From the NCBI GenBank assembly GCA_036939755.1, contig JALLAZ010001607.1, forward strand, positions 1 to 14,559: 14,559 nt of DNA, written 5' to 3'. A program made the position numbers and the translations under genes. The DNA comes from Stephanodiscus triporus (taxonomy: Eukaryota > Bacillariophyta > Thalassiosirophyceae > Thalassiosirales > Thalassiosiraceae). The notes under the pieces are model-generated. The model was not told where the DNA came from and did not search any database. It saw nothing but the letters and a program-made list of their open reading frames with translations. This document shows, piece after piece, positions 1 through 8,982 of the stretch. Within the stretch, counting starts at the first letter, position 1; the number at the start of each line of letters is the position of its first letter.

Positions 1-109
1 CTACCTTTGTGGAAGTTACATACAGTAGCTCCGGTACAGTGTTCGAATTTGAGTGAGCGTGGTCGACGCAACTATTATTTGTGTCCCGGCCCGAACCCCA
101 AAGATATCA

Positions 110-1738
110 ATGCCATCATTGTCGTTCAGTTCGGACGAGCCGAACGAAACAACTTCTCTCTGCACTGCGGGGGAATGCGAACGCGAGAAGCGTCTCCTAC
201 GTAAGAAACGACTCAGTCGCTATATTGCCGTTGGACTCTTGGCTCTAGTATCCATCTTGTTGGCTGCGATTGTCCTCGCTGCTTCCGATCACAACGGCCA
301 CCGACCTGACGTTAGTGAAAGTACCAATATCAACCCCGTCAATTTTACGTTTCCGCCTGATTTCATTTGGGGCTCTGCCACATCGAGCTATCAAATTGAG
401 GGGGCAGCCAACCAGGACGGTCGAGGAGCAAGCATTTGGGATACTTTTTGCCAGGAGGGCGGACATGTCCTGGAAAACGCAACGGGCAACATTGCGTGCG
501 ATCACTACCATCTCTACAAAGATGACGTACAGTTAATGGAGGATTTGCACTTGAAGGCCTATAGATTTTCCATCTCGTGGTCGAGGATCCTTCCCTATGA
601 CAATGGATATGGTTACGGAAATCAGATCAACCAGGCAGGAATTGATTTTTACAATCGTCTCATCGACACGCTATTGGATCATGGGATTGAGCCCTGGGTC
701 ACCCTCTATCATTGGGATCTTCCACAAGCATTGGAAGAAGCCGTCGGTGGATGGCGAGATCCAGGGAACACGATTGTCGAAGCGTTTGGAGACTATTCCC
801 GCATTTGTTACTCTGCATTTGGCGATCGCGTGAAGCACTGGATAACCATTAACGAACCCTGGACGGTTGCAGTTCATGGGTACAACGATGGCACTAAAGC
901 ACCAGGACGCAGTCATAATGGCACATTTGAAACATATATTGTCGCCCACAATATGCTCTTGGCCCACTCCGCTGCCGCTTTCATTTACAAACAAGAATTT
1001 GCATCTCACGGTGGAATGGTGGGTATGTCGAATTCGGCTGATTTTAGATATCCGCTTTTGCCCAATTCAAAACGAGACCGAAAAGCGGCCGAACGAGCCA
1101 TGTTGTTTCAGTTTGGTTGGTTTCTTGACCCCGTTATAACTGGAGACTACCCTGCCGTCATGCGAGAACGGTTGGGAGACCGCTTGCCGCAATTCACAAA
1201 GAAACAGAGCCAGCAACTGCTCGACTCCTGCGACTTTTTGGGGATCAATACCTACTCCAGTGCACTGGCAACAACACCGGAGAAAGATCCCATCAGGGGA
1301 GGTTATTGGGGTGATATGTTTGTCACAACTAGCACACATTCGTCCTGGGGGAAGAATTTCATGGGTTGGCCCATTGTCCCAGATGCAACACGAGAACTAC
1401 TTCTTTGGATAAGTCATCGGTACAACTACCCTCTATTGTACATTACTGAAAACGGTACAGCAGAAGAAGATCACGATCTACAGGCTGCACAGCATGACTT
1501 TGGCCGACGACTTTTTTTTGAAGGGCATTTGCGAGCATGTCGACAGGCCATCCAAGAAGGAGCAAGACTAGGAGGATACTTTGCTTGGAGTTTAATAGAC
1601 AACTTTGAATGGGAGTACGGCTACCAGCGACGCTTCGGGATTTGCCATGTTGATTTTGAGACTCAGGTTCGGACACCCAAGAGTTCCGCGATTTGGTATA
1701 GTCAAACTATTCAGACCAAAGGAGCCAACATTATATGA
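110..1738 (+). CDS. Family 1 glycoside hydrolase (beta-glucosidase-like), membrane-anchored
   Basis: A retaining GH1 beta-glycosidase, probably hydrolysing beta-glucosides or related beta-glycosides; the exact substrate cannot be read from the sequence. Numbering from the ATG at 110 (542 aa), the N-terminal signature FPPDFIWGSATSSYQIEGA starts near residue 81. YHWDLPQAL follows, then the acid/base Glu249 in TINEPW, GINTYSS, the nucleophile Glu447 in ITENG and the glycone-binding WSLIDNFEW. Length and motif order fit a complete GH1 domain with no intron. Before the domain lie a basic stretch (KRLLRKKRLSR) and a hydrophobic span at about residues 38-59, suggesting a type II signal anchor with the catalytic domain in the lumen or outside the cell. 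An in-frame TGA at 50-52 closes the frame upstream. The codon at 53 is GTG, so ATG 110 is the first sensible start. It converges with the next gene, leaving a 102-nt gap. Confidence 0.94.
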   Translation: MPSLSFSSDEPNETTSLCTAGECEREKRLLRKKRLSRYIAVGLLALVSILLAAIVLAASDHNGHRPDVSESTNINPVNFTFPPDFIWGSATSSYQIEGAANQDGRGASIWDTFCQEGGHVLENATGNIACDHYHLYKDDVQLMEDLHLKAYRFSISWSRILPYDNGYGYGNQINQAGIDFYNRLIDTLLDHGIEPWVTLYHWDLPQALEEAVGGWRDPGNTIVEAFGDYSRICYSAFGDRVKHWITINEPWTVAVHGYNDGTKAPGRSHNGTFETYIVAHNMLLAHSAAAFIYKQEFASHGGMVGMSNSADFRYPLLPNSKRDRKAAERAMLFQFGWFLDPVITGDYPAVMRERLGDRLPQFTKKQSQQLLDSCDFLGINTYSSALATTPEKDPIRGGYWGDMFVTTSTHSSWGKNFMGWPIVPDATRELLLWISHRYNYPLLYITENGTAEEDHDLQAAQHDFGRRLFFEGHLRACRQAIQEGARLGGYFAWSLIDNFEWEYGYQRRFGICHVDFETQVRTPKSSAIWYSQTIQTKGANII

Positions 1739-1840
1739 ACAATATCGTATTGTGCATGAGATGTGAGAAGAGACAGACATAATGACCGCTGGATCGATAA
1801 TTTGCCTTCCTATAAATTGCAGATTAAGTAAAGAAATGAA

Positions 1841-4800
1841 TCATGCTTTGACGTAATCAGTGTCATGGCTACTCCTGGTCCTGTCTTCGTAATCTTGTCG
1901 TTCATTCTCATTCAAATCTGTTTCGCTGGATGTTGTCTCTGTACACTCGTCCACCAAAACCTTCGCCTCCTTGAAATAAAACACAGAAACATGATCACTA
2001 CTACTTTCGACAAGAGTAGTCTGCAAATCAGATCCAGCGTTGTCATCATTCAAAGAGCCAAGGAAAGGTACGATTTCAACCCCTTCCTCGGCGAGAGAAT
2101 CCATTTGCTCGATCATGTTGTTACTGGTAGTATCGGCGCAAATAGTAGGGGCACCACCACCTCCCTCGATCATTTCCTTCCTTAAAGAGAGCTTAATAGA
2201 TGCAGAAAATATCCACTTCGATTTCGATGTGTCAAGGGGTTGCAACTGGTTCTGAATCGCTAACTGAATGGCCTTGTCAGTAACTACAAGGTCTCGTTCC
2301 GATTTCGACCTATTATGAGTCAATGCCATCTTCGTCGTGTCAAGAGCGCCTAACTCTGCAAATGTAGAGTGTACGCAGACCAAGCAGTCCTCGTTGCCAA
2401 TTATTTCGTATCCCTCATCTAAATCGTCGTCCTCCCGAGCCGAATCGAATAATTTCCTTTCAGTCACTCTTTTTCGGTACTTGTTTACAAAGCAGTCATT
2501 TTCGCTCTGCTTACTCGATTGACTTCGAATTGTATTGTCCGTTATTGGAATGATGGCATCTGACAATTCCTGAGAGGGTATGAATTTGACGATCTTTACT
2601 TCCTCCTCCGAATGGGGTTCGGCAGACGATTCGGGTAGAGGCACATCTTCATGCAGCGTAAGATTGAATCCCGGTATCGTGGTGATGTATTTGCCGAATA
2701 ACTTTACTCTGAATGCCTTCATCTGTCGAGTACAGCAGAGGATGATTTTGAGTCAGAATGATATACATCTCGAGGAAAGTACGGACAAGAAAGAATTTAC
2801 CTTGAGGGCATTTTCTCGAAGCAGCTGCGCCATTGTGTGCTGTTGGTGAAACGAATCCATCGCTCTCTTGTAAGCTTTCGCCTTCTGACGCACAGACTCC
2901 TCGTGGAAAAACAGATCCATGAGGCGCATCCACGGTCCGAGGAAAATCCAAACTGCCAGGCGAGACGTCCACTGCAATAGAAATCGCCATGGAACAAAGA
3001 GAGCCACAAACGCTGCTCCGAAAAATGCCAGCGTCAAGAAGAAGGAAACGATGCTTTCATTCCAGGTCAGGACACTTCGCACGTATCTCACTTTCTTGCA
3101 GTATCTCGAGAGAAGCTGTTGGTAGGGGAGTAATCTCGACCCCACGATTGCAGATATAGGGTCGACTATTGCGGACTTTGCTTTCTTTCTGGTCCTGACG
3201 TTGGCACCTTCCGTTATCGTCTGTATTTTTGCATCAAAGTCCAACTGTTTGGCGTAATTGGCATCCTCATCCGCGAGCCGCTGTTCCCACTTTTCCATTA
3301 GCTTGCTGGCCTCCTCGTGGCCATGGAACGATTTTATCCGTACCCCTTTCTTCGCACAATGACCGTGCATCATTTTCCAGTAGTAAGCGAACGAATGACC
3401 ACGATGCCATGGACTCGGATGAGATACGCGAAGCAGCATGTTAGCGAGAAGAATCCACCCGCAGCCGAAGAGAAAGAAAGATGGCAGCAGATGGGGATTC
3501 TCCACTACGCGAGTCAAGGAGAGAAACACCACGGCCGAATGCAGAGGAAGCCATATATTGCCGACCTTCACCTGCCCGCGCCAGAATATTAGACTTCGAG
3601 ATGCATCAGATATCGCGTATATCATGTACCGCTTATGCATGAACAACTCTCTGATGTGACTGCGAAAGAGGCTCATTTCGAAAACCTCGTCGTCGTGCGG
3701 ACCGTCGACGCAATACTTCGCGATGCGATGCGTCTTCTTGTTCTGCGAATTGACGAACCTTTGTTCGGGCGCCCGGTAACCCGCCATCAGGTACCTCTTG
3801 TCATCGACTATTTCCATTCGCAGCCGCACGGTTATGATCCCCATGACCTCGCCCTTCTCCGTCAGATTGGGAGAATCGTACAAGTTATACGATAGAGTAT
3901 ACACAGTCCCAGGGTGGAATCTGCCGAGGCAGATCGACGCACGGCCTATGCATTCGTGATCCAACGGGCCGAAGTCATAATCGGCGACCCCGATGTGTAC
4001 GGCGGCGGAAGGGTGCACCATCTGGAACACGAACGCGCGCGACGACCACGGCATCCACATCGGGGACAGGCTGTCGTTGATCACCTCCGTCTGGACCATG
4101 ACGTCACCGTAAACGACCGACACGAAAGGATCAGTCTTGTTCCCCACGGATCCCCCGGCGTCGGTATTCGGCAGGCCCTTGCATTTCAGGACCTCCAGAT
4201 ACACCCGTCCGAGCGAATCGGGTCGATGCGTCCCCGCCTGGATCCAATTCGTCGATGGACTGTAGCACTCACGTCGAAGGTCCTCCTCGGTGAGCCACAT
4301 TGTCTCCTTCGGCCGCACCGGGTCAGGATACGGCTTCACCAACAGCCGCCTCTTGTTGTCGTTCGACATCATGTACCGTACCGATTCCGTCGCTACAGGG
4401 GTCAGGTTTCGAAATGCCATGATGGTATTCTCGGCGGTGAGCAAGCTCTCGTCGATCTCGGTAACGAGCTGCGCCGGCTCAAGGTCCGCAATATGTCGTC
4501 CGGCGTCAGGAAGACCGAACCGACGAGACGGTAGGTGTTGTTGAAAAGCAGCGACGAAGACGGAGAAGACGACGACATTTCCCCGTCCGTCATCGCGTTG
4601 GCCTCCTGGTCCGCGACGTTGTCAGCGAGTATCGTGGAGACCACCGAGTGGAGCACGTCCAGAGGCGTCTCGAAGATGTCGAATCGCAGTCCACCAGAAT
4701 CAGCGCACGACGACACGTCGTCGTCCCCAACGCCGTCGTCTGCCGACATCGAGTTCGAATCAAGGGAGGCGTTCACCAGCTGCTTCATGGACGTCCGGAA

Positions 4801-5718
4801 TAGGAACAGCGACGCGTCGTTCAAGGTGAAGACGTGCTCGGTGCAATTCTCCATCTCCTCCACCACCTCCTCCTCCCACCCCTCCGCGAAGGGGAAAGAG
4901 CCCGAGTCGCTGCTCCCTCTCGACTTGATCGATGGACCGCCGCCCCCCACGTCGGTTTTCTTGATCCCGAGCGTCCTCGTGCGGTGCAACGTCCTCTCCC
5001 TCCGCCGACGTCCCGAGGGATTGACGGGACCGACCCAGTATGCCGTGCAGTGCATCCCAACGGCGGGGGTGGAGGACTCGTCGTCCCCCCCGCCGTTCGT
5101 GCTGTTGTTCCCCCCACCGCCATAGCCGCCCCCCCGACCGCCCCCGCGTCGACGCCTCTTCGGTATCGTCGCCTTCGCGATCTCGACGAGGAAGGTTATC
5201 TCCTCCCTGGCATCACCTTTCTCGTCGTCGTCGTCGTCGTCGTTCGCCTCGCCGCGAGAGGACTCTTCGTGGGACTCGCGCCTAGACGAAAAACCACTCG
5301 CCGACTTGAGTGCGAGACTGCCACGACGAAGATGACGGCGCGTCGCGTCATCGTCCTCCCCGTCGCCGGCGACGTCACGATTCACGATGTACGGGAATTC
5401 GTCGACGACGACAAGCTGCTGCTGCTGCTGCTGTTCCTGCATCTGATTCCTATTAGGCGGCGCAGAAGCGGCGCCGCCATTCTCGTCGTGGTCACCGCGA
5501 TCGTCATCCTCGTCAAGACTGATCGGCGGGGGTTCCTCCTTCGCCGTCGTCGTCGTCGCCGTGGCATTGGCGGTGCCGTCTATCTCCTCCTCCGTCATCT
5601 CCTCCTCCTCTTCCTCCTTTTCCTCCTTTGCCACGTCGACCGTCATAATCTTGCCTCTCGCCGTCGTTGCTGATGTTGCCGGTGCTGCCGCCCGTCGAGC
5701 AACACCATATCCCGTCAT
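1841..5718 (-). CDS. C2-domain, multi-pass membrane protein of MCTP/PRT_C type (frame break inside)
   Basis: Three coding blocks read on minus: about 5718-4495, about 4492-2801 and 2722-1841, some 1290 aa in all. Block 1 is low-complexity (acidic, poly-Gln, Gly-rich), then has a degenerate C2-like fold (ITFLVEIAKATIP, GMHCTAYWVGP, LNDASLFLF, LRFDIFETPLDVL). Block 2 holds a clearer C2 domain (about 4210-3809) with likely Ca2+-binding Asp in NTDAGG, NKTDPFV and DYDFGPLDHE. Two hydrophobic spans follow (about 3556-3425) and, after a charged linker, two more (about 3055-2920) preceded by VRYVRSVLTWNESI, which resembles the C-terminal PRT_C region of plant MCTPs. Block 3 is a hydrophilic acidic tail. 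MCTPs bind phospholipids through C2 domains and tether ER to other membranes; that role is inferred here. Blocks 1 and 2 are in different frames. The TTG at 5805 is not a credible start; ATG 5718 is the first in frame, with ATG 5646 an alternative. Confidence 0.8.
2723..2800 (-). other. Spliceosomal intron, 78 nt, phase 0, in the C2/MCTP-like gene
   Basis: Read on minus, the upstream exon ends ...GCC CTC AAG, followed by the donor GTAAATTC. The intron ends CTCGACAG, and the next exon opens ATG AAG GCA TTC. Splicing joins RENALK directly to MKAFRVKLFGKYIT. Without splicing, frame 2 runs into a stop at 2753-2755. The length is typical of small protist introns. Confidence 0.85.
4480..4515 (-). 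other. Reading-frame break inside the C2/MCTP-like gene
   Basis: On minus, sensible protein in one frame (NNTYRLVGSVFLTPDDI, ending at about 4492) switches to sensible protein in another frame (ADLEPAQLVTEIDESLL, from about 4489). Both frames are open between about 4621 and 4405, so the exact point is not fixed. One extra base near 4492 would make the frame continuous. Short GT...AG segments of suitable length (for example 47, 56, 59 or 68 nt) also exist, but none has a good donor consensus. I favour a 1-nt deletion (sequencing or real) over an intron. Confidence 0.7.
5221..5246 (+). repeat. (GTC)n microsatellite encoding poly-Asp
   Basis: An almost pure run of tcg/gtc triplets. On minus it encodes the Asp run (NDDDDDDEKGD) in the acidic N-terminal region of the C2/MCTP-like protein. 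Confidence 0.8.
5415..5433 (+). repeat. (CTG)n microsatellite encoding poly-Gln
   Basis: Six consecutive ctg/gct triplets. On minus they encode the Gln run (MQEQQQQQQ) of the C2/MCTP-like protein. It lies in a low-complexity region with no predicted fold. Confidence 0.8.
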
Positions 5719-6549
5719 CAGGCGGCCCTGCTGGGGCTGTGCATGCTCTCTACTACTACTTATGAACAACCTCTTTGACGTCGTCCCACCCGCCCAGCAG
5801 CTCAACGGACCTAACGGATGACTTTCATCGTCTATTGATTCCCAGCTAGAGAAGTAACGGTTTCATTATTTACGTAAAGTACTTACGATACCTACGTACT
5901 TGAAGTATCTAGGGTAGAGAGAACTTTTTAAGTACGATAATAATAGGTAATACACGTCGAAGAGAATCGGGGCGTCGTCACCACGGCCTACTGTCACCAC
6001 CAAGCTCAAGCACCTGGCGCTGTCACCGCCACCGATGTTCCTTTGTTCCATGTTCCTCTCTGGGAGCAAATCTGAGCAAATCATGGCAGGATAGCTCACA
6101 AAATGTTTGGCAGCCGGCGTTGACCATGGCCTACTGATAGGGGGTCGCCAATCTGGTAGGCAGACTCCGGGACACACAATTTCAGCAAAAATATCTCCAT
6201 CATAATCGTCATCCTCACATCTGTCGCTAATTCTTCCTCGTCGACCGGCTGGCGATATCGCGACTATGATTGGAGTCGGGTGCTCGTCGAAGAGCGGCGG
6301 CGGCACCGGGAGCGACGGGGACGTTCAGGACGGCGACTACCGAGGCGGCGCACTGCTCAGGGGTCATTCTGCCTCTGTTGTCGCCGCGAAGGCATCCACT
6401 GTTTCGGCGGCAACGATGACTACGAGGAATGACGGCGCCGGTCGCATCGACAATGAAAAAGGTGGCGATCAGGCATTAACGCTATCGAAGAAGAAGTCGG
6501 TGCGATGGGGTGGTATTACGGCACACTACCACGACAGAGCCACGACGAC
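5719..6549. other. Intergenic region upstream of the C2/MCTP-like gene
   Basis: About 830 bases without a gene I can support. The part nearest 5718 should hold the promoter and 5' UTR of the minus-strand gene. At 5871-5900 there are two TACGTA palindromes 22 nt apart, and 5925-5950 is AT-rich. The right half (6266-6546) is GC-rich with GGC/GAC triplets and carries the start of a 126-codon ATG frame on plus, which I reject as a gene because its 3' part overlaps the kinase relic in another frame. No RNA gene or transposon end was seen. Confidence 0.5.
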
Positions 6550-6781
6550 GGAAACTCTCTCCAGTACATGGCATCAGAGGTTGAGCAAGACATGGGGTAC
6601 AACCTCCCGGCCAACGTCTGCTCATTCGGGATCCTTCTTTGGGTAATTTTTTTGCTCATATAGCCATTTGGTATCATCGGCGGATGAGCTCCACAAGTAT
6701 GTCTTTGAGAATGACGCTTGGTCCACAGTAGAGAAATATTGGTATCACGGTTTGAGAGAGGACATACTGACCAGCTGTTGG
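6550..6781 (+). pseudogene. Protein-kinase C-lobe relic (APE region to SCW), frame-broken
   Basis: Plus-strand translation gives the end of a kinase activation loop and the following helices: NSLQYMASEVEQDMGYNLP, then ANVCSFGILLWVIFLLI. These match the eukaryotic kinase patterns Y-M-A-P-E-V and A-D-V-Y-S-F-G-I-L-L-W-E. A TAG follows at 6661-6663, then PFG. The reading moves to the next frame near 6671-6674 and continues ADELHKYVFE, YWYHGLRE, ILTSCW, matching the end of the C-lobe in many diatom kinases. Key residues are damaged: APE reads ASE, and the conserved Asp of DVYSFG is Asn. No N-lobe, HRD or DFG motif was found nearby. With a stop, a frameshift and missing halves, this is a decayed fragment, not a working kinase. 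Confidence 0.75.
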
Positions 6782-7030
6782 TTGCCAACGATGGTCATCA
6801 ATGCCATACATCAAAACAATCCATTTTATATAGTATGCCTGTGAATCCTCTATCCAGTAGAGTGACTGCCAGACAAGCACGCAAAAGAGCTCGTATTTCG
6901 GTGGTATTGGGCGACCCGAGACAATTCGTACTAATGTGTAAATGTTTTCTATGCTAGATTTTTATGTACATTTTTCACTCGAGAAGCCGTTGCGGTCGGG
7001 CACATTATGTTGGCCCACCATTCTTCATGG

Positions 7031-7153
7031 TTCGCTTTTCCGTCTGGCCTGCATCTCGCCATCCTTCCACTAACCATAATACTCGTCTCCATTGGCAGAC
7101 TAGTTTTCTCCGTCGGCGTGACGTTTCCCATCTTTGACGCCAACGTAGGCGTC
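7031..7153 (-). pseudogene. MORN-repeat gene relic with two in-frame TAG codons
   Basis: Read on minus from 7153, one frame gives DAYVGVKDGKRHADGEN, stop (TAG 7102-7100), SANGDEYYG, stop (TAG 7072-7070), WKDGEMQARRK. This follows the MORN consensus (G-D-x-Y-x-G-x-W-x-D-G-K-x-H-G-x-G). The two Y-x-G starts are 22 residues apart against the usual 23. The first stop sits where MORN repeats usually carry Tyr, the second where they carry Glu (G-E-W-K-D-G), so each can be explained by one base change. Weaker similarity may extend up to about 7190 (NTDIEMSVKNRAH). MORN repeats act in membrane association or scaffolding; this copy is broken and presumably inactive. Confidence 0.7.
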
Positions 7154-7414
7154 GCTAACGTGGGCCCTGTTCTTAACAGACATTTCGATGTCGGTGTTTG
7201 TTTCGTTTTATCTTCAATCTTTCGGGATATGATTACGGGTGCGCAAAGAAACTCAAAACGAAAATCTGTCCAGAAGCATCGTGGGATCGAGTTTTGATGT
7301 CCCCCCCCCACACAACAGCGTGTAGTTTTGACTCGGGGAAACAACGCAGGACCACGGAAAGCACACCAGCATCTATATACATAATCAAGCACTGTTTTGT
7401 TCAACATACTCCAG

Positions 7415-8793
7415 TATGCAAGCCTTTCTCTGGCCTTTCGCTCCCTTGTTTTTACTTTCATCCTGGTGACCTTGCTCGGACTCCGTCGAGCCAGCACAGA
7501 CTCAAGTGAACATCCCTTTGGTCCAACAGGCATGTACGCCACGCACTCAAATGAAGTGCAGTTCGATAATTTTACACATGATGTAAGAATTGCTCTAGGG
7601 CCCATCAATGCGTCATCACATATGGGGTGGCCAATCGTACAAGGATTTCTTTTGGTCCCTATCATTCTTCGTGATGGAGAGGTACTTGTCACACACCACA
7701 TAAGAGACAAGGTCGCAGCCAAGGCAGAAGGTGATGCCAGAGTTCGTGATGTAGTAGAGATGATTAGGACCGGACTGGACCTTGTTCAATCCGAACATTT
7801 GCCACTCAAACTCGAATCGGATCTTCCAGTCCTCCTTATGAATGGCGACCCTAACGGATGCATGATCAAAAACAAGTTTGATCCATTCGATTACCCTCGT
7901 ATTGGTTGGTCTCTTCCATCACCGGCAAAATATGGACAGCATTGGTGCAAAACCATTCCTATACCCTCGTATGAAATTTGGCATTCATTCAGAAAAAAAT
8001 CTGAATCAAGGGATATGCAATTCCAAAAGCAATCCAAAATGTATCCCTGGTCAAGGAAGATCAATAAAGCAGTATGGCGTGGGGGAACAACCTGTAATCC
8101 CATCTACAAAGAGTCGTCTTCCTTCTTGAACGACATTAGCAATATCCCAAGAGGGAAACTTGTGCAGTTGAGCATGCTTCATCCGACATTGATTGATGCT
8201 GCATTTACCAAATTCAACCAGGAATATGAGGGCAGAGAAGAAGAATTACGAAACACCACTATATTGAAAAAAAGAATGCCATTTGATGATCAGATGAAAT
8301 TCAAGGCCATCATTGATATTGATGGTAATGACTGGTCAAGCCGTTTCCCTAAACTGCTGTGCACAAACAGTGTCATCATCAAGGTATGTGTTCACATTGT
8401 TATCTTATCTCTGCCAGTCATCATTGATGAATGGTTTACATTCAACAATATTTTGAAATGCATCCTCTTCAGATTGAACCAGATTTCATGGAATACTTCT
8501 ACGATGAGCTTACACCAATGACGCATTATGTACCTGCATCTTTGGATAATTTAACTGACGTTGTGATGCATGTAATGGACAAAGATAATGAAGTTGAGAT
8601 GAAACGCATAGTTCTTGCTGCAAACTCTTGGTGCAGGAGGAAAATGAATGCAAAACAAATAGCACTGGACATGATACAACAGCTGCGGAAGTACGACACT
8701 GCACTTGATGAATATTTTGATAGACATATGCTCAGCCGGTCTACGGTTATTGCTGAGGTTATCAATGGTACAGACAGCTTGGAGCAACTGTAA
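7415..8793 (+). CDS. CAP10-domain glycosyltransferase (GT90-like), two visible exons
   Basis: Exons 7415-8383 and 8473-8793 join in phase 0. CAP10 hallmarks: PRIGWSLPSP and WCKTIPIPSYEIW in the first half, AVWRGGTTCN at about 8069-8098, then KFKAIIDIDGNDWSSRFPKLL and CTNSVIIK up to the splice site. Exon 2 continues IEPDFMEYFYDELTPMTHYVP, DLTD-like DNLTDVV and a C-terminal helix-rich end (TAA 8791-8793). GT90 enzymes add xylose or glucose to glycans or proteins in the ER/Golgi; the donor and acceptor here are unknown. The first visible part is hydrophobic (SLVFTFILVTLLGL), fitting a type II membrane anchor. The 5' end is uncertain. The frame is closed by TAA at 7382-7384, TTG 7397 is not a credible start, and the first in-frame ATG is 7532, after the anchor. 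I place the left edge at a likely 3' splice site (ACATACTCCAG, ending 7414), implying an upstream exon. Confidence 0.82.
8384..8472 (+). other. Spliceosomal intron, 89 nt, phase 0, in the GT90-like gene
   Basis: The donor is AAG|GTATGTG and the acceptor is CATCCTCTTCAG|ATT, with an AT-rich interior. Splicing joins CTNSVIIK to IEPDFMEYF, reproducing the continuous CAP10 pattern. The two exons are in different frames, so the intron is needed to join them. Confidence 0.88.
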
Positions 8794-8982
8794 TTTTGAA
8801 ATCACAACTGGGTGTATCATCTAGGTAATCTGGGGAAATGAAAGCTATTGAGTACTTGAGTACAGCCCCTGTCGCTGGACTTTTGTCATATTTCCCAAAA
8901 TATGATAATCTCATTTCTGTGTTCGGTTCAATCGTGTACTACGATAACACTTATTCTACAAACATTTCTTCCCTATCAGTCG

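Noticed and set aside
3914..4534. 206-codon plus-strand frame
   Set aside because: It is the complement of the C2 domain on minus, with His/Arg-rich shadow composition.
4535..5673. Plus-strand frames of 196 and 279 codons opposite the C2/MCTP-like exon 1
   Set aside because: They are shadows of GTC/CTC triplet runs, with Arg/Val/Leu-rich composition and no domain.
5866..6306. 146-codon minus-strand frame upstream of the C2/MCTP-like gene
   Set aside because: It begins at GTG, has no recognisable motif, and no splice pattern links it to the ATG at 5718.
6266..6646. 126-codon plus-strand frame with a true ATG (contains KKKSVRWGGITAHYHD)
   Set aside because: Its 3' half overlaps the kinase relic in another frame, its 5' half is Gly/Asp-rich low complexity, and the faint likeness to the diatom K-K-S-V-x-F motif is too weak.
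7007..7297. 96-codon plus-strand hydrophobic frame with an ATG
   Set aside because: Its first half is the complement of the MORN relic, so the hydrophobicity is probably a shadow. Only its last 23 codons were considered, as a possible GT90 first exon.
6949..7722. 257-codon minus-strand frame
   Set aside because: It lies antisense to the GT90 N-terminal exon, its composition has no recognisable domain, and the MORN signal in the same place is in a different frame.
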